DNA of 16,373 nt, from positions 1-16,373 of the forward strand of contig JACDGB010000004.1 in the NCBI GenBank assembly GCA_013815485.1. Reading direction: 5' to 3'. The position numbers and the translations under genes are program-made. This document shows, one piece after another, positions 6,737-13,876 of this stretch. The number at the start of each line of letters is the position of its first letter. The stretch's first letter is position 1. A model generated the notes under the pieces. That model had not been told where the DNA came from and did no database searches. It saw only the letters and a list, made by a program, of their open reading frames with translations. Source of the DNA: Rubrobacter sp. Lineage in GTDB: Bacteria > Actinomycetota > Rubrobacteria > Rubrobacterales > Rubrobacteraceae.

Positions 6737-7741
6737 ATGACTACCGAGAAGACGAGGGCGCGTCACGAGACCCTGGATTTGGAAGAAGCTGACCTGAAGA
6801 GCATCTACCGTGCCATGCTAGTCGCCCGTAGGGTGGACGAACGGTCCTGGATCCTGAACCGCCAGGGCAAGGCGGCTTTCGTCATATCCTGCCAGGGTCA
6901 GGAGGCCGCCCAGATCGGGGCCGCCTATAACCTGCGCCCCGGTCACGATTACCTCTACCCTTACTACCGCGACTCCGGCATGACCCTGCTCCTCGGACAA
7001 ACCCCTCGCGGCCAGTTCCTCAGCCTCCTGGGCAAGAAAGAAGACCCGAACAGCGCCGGACGCCAGATGCCGGGCCACTTCTCCAGCCGCGAGTTGAACA
7101 TCGTCACCTCCTCCGCTCCCGTCGGCGTCCAGTATCCGCAGGCGGCGGGGACCGCTCTCGCCTTCAAGATGCGCGGCGAGGACGGCGTCGTGATGGCGTG
7201 TGGCGGCGAGGCTTCCACGAGCGGCGGTGACTGGCACGAGGCGATGAACTTCTCCGGCATCCACGATCTGCCGGTGATCTTCCTGGTCGAGAACAATGTC
7301 TACGCCATCTCCGTCCCCTCGAAGTTTCAGGTTGCTGGCTCCATCGCCAAACGCGCCGAGGGCTACGGTTTCCCCGGCCACGAGGTTGACGGCAACGACG
7401 TGCTCGCCGTCTACGAGGCCGCGAAGGAGGCCGTGGAACGGGCGCGGCGGGGCGATGGTCCGACGCTCATCGAGGCGAAGACGTACCGCATGACCGCCCA
7501 CTCCTCAGACGACGACGACCGGAGGTACCGGGAGCGCGAGGAGATCGAAGCGTGGAGGTTGAAAGATCCCATCATCCGCTTCGAGAAATACCTGTTCGAG
7601 AACGGGCTGCTCGACGAGGATGAGAAAGAGGCGATGGACGCGGAGATCAAAGCGTTCGTTGCGGAGGCGAGCGATTACGCGGAGAACGCCCCGTTTGCCG
7701 ACCCTGAAGAGGCTCTAGATCGCGTCTACGCGGAGGTTTAG
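6737..7741 (+). CDS. 2-oxoacid dehydrogenase E1 component, alpha subunit (branched-chain type)
   Basis: A 334-aa thiamine-diphosphate-dependent decarboxylase subunit. Start set by AGGAGGA (6727-6733) 3 bases before the ATG; an in-frame ATG 18 codons earlier has none. Visible: YRAMLVARRVDERSWILNRQGK near the N-terminus, RDSGMTLLLGQTP (78-90), the ThDP/Mg motif from GEASTSGGDWHEAMNF (157-172) to ENN (185-187), and the loop HSSDDDDRRYR (255-265), equivalent to the HSTSDD regulatory loop of branched-chain E1 alpha. It decarboxylates the 2-oxoacid and, with E1 beta, passes the acyl group to E2 lipoate. E1 beta follows after 3 bases. The branched-chain rather than pyruvate/acetoin assignment rests on sequence style and neighbours (mutase, propionyl-CoA carboxylase). 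The usual third glycine of the GDG/GEG motif is Ala159. Confidence 0.92.
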   Translation: MTTEKTRARHETLDLEEADLKSIYRAMLVARRVDERSWILNRQGKAAFVISCQGQEAAQIGAAYNLRPGHDYLYPYYRDSGMTLLLGQTPRGQFLSLLGKKEDPNSAGRQMPGHFSSRELNIVTSSAPVGVQYPQAAGTALAFKMRGEDGVVMACGGEASTSGGDWHEAMNFSGIHDLPVIFLVENNVYAISVPSKFQVAGSIAKRAEGYGFPGHEVDGNDVLAVYEAAKEAVERARRGDGPTLIEAKTYRMTAHSSDDDDRRYREREEIEAWRLKDPIIRFEKYLFENGLLDEDEKEAMDAEIKAFVAEASDYAENAPFADPEEALDRVYAEV

Positions 7742-7744
7742 AAG

Positions 7745-8731
7745 ATGGCCGAGAAGAACCTGCTTCAGGCCATCCACGACGGGCTGGCCGAGGAGATGCG
7801 CTCCGACGAATCGGTGATGATACTGGGCGAGGACGTAGGCCGGGCCGGTGGCGTCTTCCGGGTGACGCAGGGGTTGCAGGAAGAGTTCGGGCCGGAGCGG
7901 GTGCTTGATACGCCGCTTGCTGAGAGCCTGATCGTCGGTTCCGCCATCGGCCTCTCGGTGAACGGGATGCGCCCTGTGGCGGAGATACAGTTCGCGGACT
8001 TCATCCCGCCGGCCTTCGATCAGATAGTCAACGAAGCGGCGAAGTTCTACTATCGTTCCAACGGTGCCTGGACCGTTCCCATAACCATCCGTGCCCCATA
8101 CGGCGTGGTCCCAGGCGGCGCCCTCTACCACTCCCAGAGCATCGAGGCGTGGTTCTGCAATACGCCAGGATTGAAAGTAGTCGCCCCAACCTTCCCGGCA
8201 GACGCCAAAGCCATGCTAAAAAGCGCCATCCGCGACCCGAACCCCGTCCTCTTCCTCGAACACAAACGTACCTATCGCCTCATAAAAGAGGACGTGCCGG
8301 AAGACGGCCACGAAGTCCCCTTGAACAAGGCCCGCGTCCACCGCGAGGGAGGGGACATTACCGTCGTCTCATACGGGCTCATGCTGTACACGGCGCTCGA
8401 AGTCGCCGGGAAGCTCTCCGAAGAACTCGGCATCGAGACCGAGGTCGTCGAACCACGAACGCTGTATCCGATGGATAGAGAGACGATACTGAATTCCGTC
8501 AAGAAGACCGGCAAGCTCCTCGTCATCTCCGAAGCGAACATCACCGGTTCCGTTTCCGGGGAGATAGCGGCCATTGTTTCCCAGGAGGCGTTCGAGTGGC
8601 TGGATGCGCCGGTGATACGTCTCGGGGCGCCGGACGTGCCGGCGGCGGCCTTCGCCAAACCGATGATGGACTTCTTCGTGCCTTCAGCCGAGAAGATAGA
8701 GGCGGCCATGCTCGAGCTGGCGCGCTACTAG
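7745..8731 (+). CDS. 2-oxoacid dehydrogenase E1 component, beta subunit (branched-chain type)
   Basis: A 328-aa transketolase-like E1 beta subunit of normal length, partner of the preceding alpha subunit in an alpha2beta2 enzyme. Starts 3 bases after the alpha stop; GGAGG (7732-7736) lies inside the end of the alpha gene, 8 bases before the ATG, so the two are probably translated together in fixed ratio. Features: MILGEDVGRAGGVFRVTQGL (25-44), LDTPLAESLIVGSAIGLS (54-71) with the ThDP-activating Glu in PLAE, GGALYHSQSIEAWF with the conserved His, VVAPTFPADAKAML, and a C-terminal transketolase domain ending VPAAAFAKPMMDFFVPSAEK. No abnormal feature. Confidence 0.95.
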   Translation: MAEKNLLQAIHDGLAEEMRSDESVMILGEDVGRAGGVFRVTQGLQEEFGPERVLDTPLAESLIVGSAIGLSVNGMRPVAEIQFADFIPPAFDQIVNEAAKFYYRSNGAWTVPITIRAPYGVVPGGALYHSQSIEAWFCNTPGLKVVAPTFPADAKAMLKSAIRDPNPVLFLEHKRTYRLIKEDVPEDGHEVPLNKARVHREGGDITVVSYGLMLYTALEVAGKLSEELGIETEVVEPRTLYPMDRETILNSVKKTGKLLVISEANITGSVSGEIAAIVSQEAFEWLDAPVIRLGAPDVPAAAFAKPMMDFFVPSAEKIEAAMLELARY

Positions 8732-8743
8732 AGGGGAGAGAAA

Positions 8744-10087
8744 GTGGCGACACCCGTAACGATGCCCCAACTCGGGGAGAGCGTGACGGAGGGCACCATC
8801 ACGCGCTGGCTCAAGGCTGAGGGAGACGAGGTCGCGCTGGATGAACCCCTCGCCGAAGTAGACACGGATAAAGTAAACGCCGAGTTGCCATCGCCATTCG
8901 CTGGCACCGTGGAGAAGCTTCTCGTCTCCGAGGGTACCACGGTGGACGTGGGGACCGAGATCGCACTTGTAGCCGGAGAAGAGTCACCTGCCACCGAAGC
9001 CCCGCCGAAAGAGAACACAGCCGCCGAACCCCCAACCGAAGAGTTTCCCGCCGCCGGGACCGAAGCCCAACCGGCAGCCGGTGGCGAGAGACAGCGTGCG
9101 GTCGCCGGGACTCGCGGTTCGCGGAGCGGGGGAAACGGACGCGGGACGGTCGAAGACGCGCAGACGTTGCGATTGGCGCGCTCCTCGCCGGTGGTGCGTC
9201 GGCTCGCCGCCGAGCACGGCGTTGACATACGGGAGGTACCCGGCTCCGGCGTCGGTGGACGGGTGACGAAGAAAGACATTGAAGGCCACATCGAGCAAAA
9301 AGAGCGTGCTCCCGCCGGTCTCCAGGAGGAACGCGAAACCTTCGAGCCGCCGGAGACCGCAGCTTCGCCCGAACGCTTGCCGGTCCATGAGGGTGACCGG
9401 ATTCTGGATCTCACGCCCATGAGACGCGCCATCGCGGGCCGCATGTCCCTCAGCAAACGCGAGGCGCCCCACGCCTGGACGATGGTGGAGGCGGACGTTA
9501 CAGGGCTCGCCGCGCTGCGCGAACGGGAGAAAGGGGCGTTCATGGAGCGCGAGGGTGTCAAGCTCACGTACCTGCCGTTCATCGTGCGGGCTGTCGTCGA
9601 GAGCTTGAAGGAGAACCCCATTCTCAACTCCGTGTGGGACGGGGACCGCATTGTGCTTCGCAAGCGCATCAACATCGGGGTGGCGGTGGACCTGGAGGAA
9701 GCCCTGATCGTGCCCGTCATCCCAGACGCCGACGAACTGAACGTAACCGGCCTCGCCCGCCGGATAGACGCCGTTGTGAAGCGCGCGCGCGGCAGCCAGC
9801 TCTCACCCAGCGACGTATCTGGCGGCACTTTCACCGTCAACAACCCAGGCGCACTCGGCAGCGTGGTCTCCAACCCGATCATCAACCACCCGCAGGCGGC
9901 CATCCTCTCCGCCGAGGCCGTCGTCAAACGTCCCGTCGTCGTGGATGACGCCATCGCAATACGCAGCATGATGAACCTGGAAGTCTCCTTTGACCACCGC
10001 ATTCTGGACGGCGGCGTGGCCCTTCGCTTCCTCAACGCTGTCAAGCGGCGGCTGGAAGAATACACACCGGAGAGCGGGGGATCCTGA
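8744..10087 (+). CDS. Dihydrolipoamide acyltransferase, E2 component of branched-chain 2-oxoacid dehydrogenase
   Basis: A 447-aa E2 core protein, GTG start 5 bases after GGGGAG (8733-8738). Domain order: one lipoyl domain (about 2-77) with lipoyl-lysine Lys43 in DTDKVNAELPSP; a Pro/Ala/Glu-rich flexible linker (about 80-140); a peripheral subunit-binding domain (about 143-184; RSSPVVRRLAAEHGVDIREV, GSGVGGRVTKKDI) that docks E1 or E3; a second linker; and the catalytic domain (about 215-445) with TFTVNNPGALGS (362-373) and the active-site motif DHRILDGG (417-424; His418, Asp422). It accepts the acyl group from E1 onto lipoate and transfers it to CoA. The E3 lipoamide dehydrogenase that reoxidises it is not in the window. 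Confidence 0.95.
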   Translation: MATPVTMPQLGESVTEGTITRWLKAEGDEVALDEPLAEVDTDKVNAELPSPFAGTVEKLLVSEGTTVDVGTEIALVAGEESPATEAPPKENTAAEPPTEEFPAAGTEAQPAAGGERQRAVAGTRGSRSGGNGRGTVEDAQTLRLARSSPVVRRLAAEHGVDIREVPGSGVGGRVTKKDIEGHIEQKERAPAGLQEERETFEPPETAASPERLPVHEGDRILDLTPMRRAIAGRMSLSKREAPHAWTMVEADVTGLAALREREKGAFMEREGVKLTYLPFIVRAVVESLKENPILNSVWDGDRIVLRKRINIGVAVDLEEALIVPVIPDADELNVTGLARRIDAVVKRARGSQLSPSDVSGGTFTVNNPGALGSVVSNPIINHPQAAILSAEAVVKRPVVVDDAIAIRSMMNLEVSFDHRILDGGVALRFLNAVKRRLEEYTPESGGS

Positions 10088-10110
10088 CGATTCGGCTGAT
10101 CAATGCGGAG

Positions 10111-10644
10111 ATGGTGTTGGAGACGGAACGGTTGTTTCTGGAGCCGATCCTGCGCCGTCATGCCGCCGTGTTGTATCCGCTCCTCCGGGACGCTCGGATC
10201 TATCGCTACATCCCTCAAGAGCCCCTCGATTCGCCCGAAGCATTGGAGCAGCGTTATCGAAAGCTGGAGAGCCGCCTCTCGCCGCAAGGCGACGAAGCGT
10301 GGCTGAACTGGGCTGTTCGACTGAAGCCCGCGCAACGGTATGCCGGGCGCATGGAAGCAACGGTTACTTCCGATGGCACCGCCTACATCGCATACGAGCT
10401 GTCACCGGAGTTCTGGGGCGCCGGTTACGCGACCGAAGCCTGCTGGCGCGTCCTGTCCTTCTTGTTCGCGGACTACTCCGTAACCGGGGTGACGGCGGAG
10501 GTGGACACGAGAAACACAGCATCCATCCGGCTGCTGGAGCGTCTCGGGTTCGAGCGTGTCGGGTTCCAGGCCGGGGCCGACTGCTTCAAAGGCGCCTCTA
10601 GCGACGAGTACACTTACCATCTATCTGATTCCGCGTGGAGTTGA
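10111..10644 (+). CDS. GNAT-family N-acetyltransferase (RimJ/RimL-like)
   Basis: A 177-aa acetyltransferase of the Acetyltransf_3 / RimJ-RimL type, transferring an acetyl group from acetyl-CoA to an amine on an unknown protein or small molecule. Evidence: the N-terminal ETERLFLEPI strand, AYELSPEFWGAGYATEACWR (95-114) holding the acetyl-CoA-binding GAGYA loop, and the closing EVDTRNTASIRLLERLGFER (130-149) with Asn135, all typical. The exact start is uncertain: ATG 10111, GTG 10114 and TTG 10117 are adjacent, and GGAG at 10107-10110 would best serve 10117. It begins 23 bases after the E2 stop and is likely cotranscribed with the dehydrogenase, though no functional link is known. Confidence 0.88.
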   Translation: MVLETERLFLEPILRRHAAVLYPLLRDARIYRYIPQEPLDSPEALEQRYRKLESRLSPQGDEAWLNWAVRLKPAQRYAGRMEATVTSDGTAYIAYELSPEFWGAGYATEACWRVLSFLFADYSVTGVTAEVDTRNTASIRLLERLGFERVGFQAGADCFKGASSDEYTYHLSDSAWS

Positions 10645-10673
10645 AACCTCAGCCGGAGCGTGCTCTGAACAGG

Positions 10674-10679
10674 TAAAAT
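10674..10679 (+). promoter_or_regulatory. Candidate -10 box (TAAAAT) before the DUF433 fragment
   Basis: TAAAAT lies 21 bases before the ATG at 10701. No -35 at normal spacing; TTGAAA at 10641-10646 overlaps the GNAT stop but is 27 bases away. It would separate the DUF433/DUF5615 module from the dehydrogenase operon. Confidence 0.3.
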
Positions 10680-10700
10680 CCAGTAGTGAAGGATACGAGG

Positions 10701-10880
10701 ATGAACGCGCTTCGGGAAGTGAAGAGAGCCCTATCCTCCATGACGCGCACGGAGAAGGCGCAGTTGCTCCAGTGGGTTGCGAGCGACCTCGGCAGTGCTT
10801 TCCCTGGCATCGAGAGCACGCCCGGCGTCTGCGGTGGAGAAGCGAAGACGATGGCCGAGAGGGTGACCCTCGGTGGTTAG
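10701..10880 (+). pseudogene. Truncated DUF433-family protein, N-terminal part only
   Basis: A 59-codon frame (MNALREVKRALSSMTRTEKA...), start ATG 10701 preceded by AAGGA (10689-10693); GTG 10686 is an alternative. The pattern x-x-L-S-x-M-x-x-x-E-K-A-Q-L-L-Q-W-V, then FPGIESTPGVCGGEA, is the N-terminal helical extension and the first residues of the DUF433 domain found in longer DUF433 proteins. Those continue with C-I-x-G-T-R-I-P-V; here the match stops at GVCGGEA, followed by an unrelated KTMAERVTLGG and a stop. The intact DUF433 gene begins 17 bases later with the same element (PDVCHGEPCIKGTR). I read this as a remnant of a former longer gene; a short functional peptide retaining the helical extension cannot be excluded. 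Confidence 0.6.
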
Positions 10881-10897
10881 GATTCAAACTACCAACG

Positions 10898-11125
10898 ATG
10901 GATTGGAGAGAGCACATCATAGAGGGCCCTGACGTCTGCCACGGCGAGCCCTGCATCAAGGGAACCAGGGTGATGGTCTCCGTGGTGTTGGACAACCTCG
11001 CCGCTGGGCAGACGCCGGAGGAGATCACCGAGAGCTACCCTTCCGTCAGCCGCGAAGCCATACAGGCGGCTATTGCCTACGCTGCGGATCTGGCGCGCGA
11101 GCGCATCGTACCCCTGCCGGCGTAA
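10898..11125 (+). CDS. DUF433-family protein, putative antitoxin
   Basis: A 75-aa DUF433 protein: IEGPDVCHGEPCIKGTRVMV (8-27), then LAAGQTPEEITESYPSVSRE (34-53) and AIQAAIAYAADLARER, the typical compact helix-turn-helix-like fold of this family. DUF433 genes commonly pair with DUF5615 genes and are annotated as antitoxins of type II systems by that association; direct proof of antitoxin activity is limited. The start at 10898 fits the conserved domain boundary, though no good ribosome binding site precedes it. The partner gene begins 8 bases after the stop. It lies between two metabolic operons. Confidence 0.88.
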   Translation: MDWREHIIEGPDVCHGEPCIKGTRVMVSVVLDNLAAGQTPEEITESYPSVSREAIQAAIAYAADLARERIVPLPA

Positions 11126-11133
11126 GGCGCTGC

Positions 11134-11484
11134 GTGAGGTTCGAGATCGACGAGAACCTCCCGATGGAGCTGGCCGAGGAGTTGCGTGCCACCGGATACG
11201 AGGCTGTTACCGTGGACGATCAACGGCTCGTTGGCGTCAACGACTGGCATCTGTCCGAGGTCTGTAAGACCGAAGGCCAGGTCTTCGTAACCCTTGATCT
11301 CGATTTCGCCGACATACGAACCTACCCACCTAATGAGTACCCCGGCCTGATCGTGTTGCGTCTCGGCCGGCAGGACAAGCTCCACGTTCTCGATGTGTTC
11401 CGGCGGATGCTGAAAACCATCGACCAAGAACCTCTGGACAGTCGTCTCTGGGTGGTCGAAGAGAGCCGCATTCGTATCCGGTGA
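11134..11484 (+). CDS. DUF5615-family PIN-like protein, putative toxin
   Basis: A 116-aa PIN-like protein with GTG start, AAGG 6 bases upstream overlapping the DUF433 stop. Acidic residues expected for a PIN-type nuclease site are present: Asp6 and Asn8 in FEIDENLP, Asp29/Asp37 (VTVDDQRLVGVNDW), and Asp55/Asp57/Asp60 in FVTLDLDFAD; GLIVLRLGRQ follows. In this family the protein begins with F-x-x-D-x-N-L-P and has the T-x-D-x-D-F motif, as here. Likely RNA cleavage when free of its DUF433 partner, by analogy with VapC; activity in DUF5615 is inferred, not established to my knowledge. Full length, no sign of decay. Confidence 0.87.
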   Translation: MRFEIDENLPMELAEELRATGYEAVTVDDQRLVGVNDWHLSEVCKTEGQVFVTLDLDFADIRTYPPNEYPGLIVLRLGRQDKLHVLDVFRRMLKTIDQEPLDSRLWVVEESRIRIR

Positions 11485-11542
11485 GTTCTGCCGAGCGGTC
11501 TTTTCCTTGCTTTCAACAAAATTTCGCTCTTTTTCCTCATGC

Positions 11543-11548
11543 TAGAAT
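11543..11548 (+). promoter_or_regulatory. -10 box TAGAAT placed for leaderless transcription of the carboxylase operon
   Basis: TAGAAT ends 8 bases before the ATG at 11557. A transcript starting about 7 bases after a -10 box would begin at or next to this ATG, the arrangement of leaderless actinobacterial mRNAs. Consistently, no ribosome binding site precedes either 11557 or the earlier ATG at 11539. No obvious -35; the upstream stretch (11500-11540) is a T-rich pyrimidine tract. Confidence 0.5.
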
Positions 11549-11556
11549 GCCCTCTT

Positions 11557-13131
11557 ATGCAGGGTGAGAGACTCGGGGAAGACACTACCGCCGGGAAGAT
11601 AGAGGGGCTGGAAAGGCTGCGGGAGTCCGCGGCGCATCCTGCCTCCGGACAGGCTGTGGAGCGGCAGCGGGAGAGGGGCAAGCTCACCGCCCGCGAGCGA
11701 ATCGCGTTGCTGCTCGATGAGGGTACCTTCGTCGAGTTGGACCGTTACCGGGTGCATCGCTCCAACAACTTCGGTCTTGAGGAGAACAAGCCGCTCGGGG
11801 ATGGCGTCGTCACCGGTTACGGAGAGGTGATGGGGCGGAAGGTTTGCGTGTTCAGCCAGGACTTCACGGTGTTTGGCGGGTCGCTCGGGGAGGTGTACGC
11901 AGAGAAGATCTGCAAGGTCATGGATCTCGCCATCTCCACCGGATGCCCCGTCGTCGGCATCAACGACTCGGGCGGCGCCAGGATACAAGAAGGCGTGGTC
12001 TCCCTCGCCGGATACGCGGATATCTTCCACCGCAACGTCATGGCATCGGGGGTGGTGCCCCAGATCTCCGTCATAGTGGGACCGTGCGCCGGTGGCGCGG
12101 TCTACTCCCCGGCGATAACGGACTTCGTGTTCATGGTCGAGGAGACGAGCCACATGTTCATCACCGGCCCCGACGTTATAAAGAGCGTCACCGGCGAGGA
12201 GGTCTCCTTCGAGGACCTCGGCGGCGCAGCCACCCACAACACGAAGAGCGGCGTCGCCCACTTTTCCGCCCCCAACGAGGAAGCTTGCCTGGAGGACGTG
12301 CGCTACCTGCTCTCGTTTTTACCGGAGAACAACCTGGAGACGGCCCTGTATTTCCCGCCAGCGGACAGCGCGGAGCGGATGGAGGAGGATCTCGCCTCCC
12401 TCATCCCGGACTCGAACAGCAAGCCCTACGATATAAGGCGGGCCGTGGAGCTCGTCGTGGATGATGGAGAGTTCTTCGAAGTGCAGGAGGGATGGGCGCA
12501 GAACCTCGTCGTCGGGTTCGCCAGGCTCGATGGGCACGCGATAGGCATCGTTGGAAACCAGCCGATGGTCCTCGCCGGGACGCTCGACATAGACGCGAGC
12601 GTGAAGGGGGCGCGGTTCGTGCGTTTCTGTGATGCGTTCAACATACCGCTCCTCACGTTCGTGGACGTGCCGGGGTTCATGCCGGGCACGGATCAGGAAT
12701 GGGGCGGCATCATCCGCCACGGCGCCAAGCTGCTCTACGCCTTCTCCGAGGCGACCGTCCCTAAGATGACGGTCATAACCCGGAAAGCCTACGGCGGAGC
12801 CTACGACGTAATGAACTCCAAGCACATTGGGGCCGACGTGAACGTCGCGTGGCCGACCGGCGAGGTCGCGGTGATGGGGGCGGCGGCGGCGGTCGGGATC
12901 ATCCACCGCCGCCGCATCGCCGAGGCCGATAACCCGGAGGCCGAACGAAAATCTCTCATCGCCGACTACGAAGAGAAGTTCAACAACCCTCTCACCGCCG
13001 CCGAGATGGGCTACATAGACGACGTGATAGACCCCCGCGAAACACGTCCATACCTCATAAAAGCCCTCCAGATGGTCCGCACCAAGCGCCCCGAGCGCCC
13101 ACCGCGCAAGCACGGAAATATCCCGCTTTGA
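11557..13131 (+). CDS. pccB: Acyl-CoA carboxylase beta subunit (carboxyltransferase), propionyl-CoA type
   Basis: A 524-aa biotin-dependent carboxyltransferase that moves CO2 from carboxybiotin to an acyl-CoA, here probably propionyl-CoA giving methylmalonyl-CoA. Both crotonase-fold halves are complete: N-terminal [13 protein letters not shown] (135-147) and [12 protein letters not shown] (175-186); C-terminal [20 protein letters not shown] and [20 protein letters not shown] (408-427). Asp417 in GGAYDVM corresponds to Asp422 of Streptomyces PccB, the residue reported to favour propionyl- over acetyl-CoA (acetyl-CoA-preferring enzymes have Ile). The ATG at 11557 is preferred to 11539 because the TAGAAT box lies between them and would leave the earlier ATG untranscribed. 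The stop overlaps the next gene's TTG start. Confidence 0.94.
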   Translation: MQGERLGEDTTAGKIEGLERLRESAAHPASGQAVERQRERGKLTARERIALLLDEGTFVELDRYRVHRSNNFGLEENKPLGDGVVTGYGEVMGRKVCVFSQDFTVFGGSLGEVYAEKICKVMDLAISTGCPVVGINDSGGARIQEGVVSLAGYADIFHRNVMASGVVPQISVIVGPCAGGAVYSPAITDFVFMVEETSHMFITGPDVIKSVTGEEVSFEDLGGAATHNTKSGVAHFSAPNEEACLEDVRYLLSFLPENNLETALYFPPADSAERMEEDLASLIPDSNSKPYDIRRAVELVVDDGEFFEVQEGWAQNLVVGFARLDGHAIGIVGNQPMVLAGTLDIDASVKGARFVRFCDAFNIPLLTFVDVPGFMPGTDQEWGGIIRHGAKLLYAFSEATVPKMTVITRKAYGGAYDVMNSKHIGADVNVAWPTGEVAVMGAAAAVGIIHRRRIAEADNPEAERKSLIADYEEKFNNPLTAAEMGYIDDVIDPRETRPYLIKALQMVRTKRPERPPRKHGNIPL

Positions 13132-13661
13132 GCATCTTGCGCGGAGCGTGGAGAGATTGGAGCGTCGCGATCATCCTCGTCGCCACGTTCTTTGTCCTCA
13201 ATGTCCTCCTCCTCATGGGTTCGGGCCTCGCACTGAAGCTGCTCGTCTCCCTGACGGGGATGTTTATAGGGGCGGTCGTCGCGTACGCGGCCAGTTATCC
13301 GTTCAGGATGAGGTTCGCCGGGTCGGGGGCGTGGAGGCTGCTCGGGATATTCCTCGGTCTCGGTCTGGTGTTCGGGATCATCTACGCTGGCTCCGCCCTG
13401 GTGGGCATCCCTGCCTATCCCACCGCCGAAAGCGGCAACGCCGGGATCTTCATCTATGGGCTCGCGTTCGGTTTCGGGATATTCGTTCCGAGAAGTCTCG
13501 GGCTAACTCTCGCCCCGAAGGGACGACCGGGCGAGGGTTGGGATCCCAGGGTTCTAGCCGTGACCTCGGGCGTCATGGTCGGATTTTTTGTCCTTTTATT
13601 CGCTTTTTACGTCCTGATCGAATACCTCGGCGCGCCCCTGATCCGGTACTTCGCAGGATGA
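13128..13661 (+). CDS. Multi-pass membrane protein inside the carboxylase operon (unknown function)
   Basis: A 177-aa integral membrane protein with about five hydrophobic segments: roughly 11-33, 36-55, 64-88, 103-121 and 142-168. A Gly/Pro-rich polar loop ([14 protein letters not shown]) precedes the last helix. I recognise no family. The start is TTG at 13128, overlapping the beta-subunit stop (TTGA), with only a weak purine stretch upstream, and its stop overlaps the next gene (ATGA); such coupling at both ends suggests it is made together with the carboxylase subunits. It is not a known acyl-CoA carboxylase component. Possible roles: membrane anchoring of the complex, transport of a substrate, or simply a passenger gene. 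Confidence 0.75.
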   Translation: MSILRGAWRDWSVAIILVATFFVLNVLLLMGSGLALKLLVSLTGMFIGAVVAYAASYPFRMRFAGSGAWRLLGIFLGLGLVFGIIYAGSALVGIPAYPTAESGNAGIFIYGLAFGFGIFVPRSLGLTLAPKGRPGEGWDPRVLAVTSGVMVGFFVLLFAFYVLIEYLGAPLIRYFAG

Positions 13662-13876
13662 CGAAGCTCTCTCGCGCCAACATAGACCCCTCCTCGACTC
13701 TCGAAGAGGCTGCCGCGATAATGGCGGCTCTGGAGACGCTGCGCGAGGAGCCAGAGAGAACGGCGCGGACTCCGAGCCGGTGGGAGCTTTCCGGGCGGCT
13801 GGGACGTATGCCGCCGCCGGGGAGACCGTTCGGAGGCTCTCCGTGGAATTATGTGGGTTGGGAAGGTAAATCCTAG
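13658..13876 (+). CDS. pccE: Acyl-CoA carboxylase epsilon-subunit-like protein
   Basis: A 72-aa protein whose layout matches the small epsilon subunit of actinobacterial acyl-CoA carboxylases, which binds and stimulates the alpha-beta complex. It has an N-terminal helix region of the type E-E-A-A-A-I-M-A-A-L-E-T-L (residues 16-28), a charged Pro/Arg linker, then S-R-W-E-L-S-G-R-L (41-49), a Pro/Gly-rich stretch and a terminal W (SPWNYVGW). Family members show P-x-x-S-x-W-x-x-x-x-R-x-x-R-P and end near P-G-x-x-x-W. It sits between beta and alpha subunit genes, overlapping its neighbours (ATGA at the start, TAGTG at the end), where epsilon is commonly found. Low conservation of the family limits certainty. 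Confidence 0.72.
   Translation: MTKLSRANIDPSSTLEEAAAIMAALETLREEPERTARTPSRWELSGRLGRMPPPGRPFGGSPWNYVGWEGKS

Noticed and set aside
8728..10335. 535-codon open frame on the minus strand opposite E2 and GNAT
   Set aside because: Ser/Arg/Thr-rich shadow of the E2 gene with no family resemblance; the plus-strand E2 shows complete domains and active-site motifs.
13148..13657. Long frame ahead of the epsilon-like gene
   Set aside because: Alternative-frame reading of the membrane protein gene; only the part from 13658 resembles a protein family.
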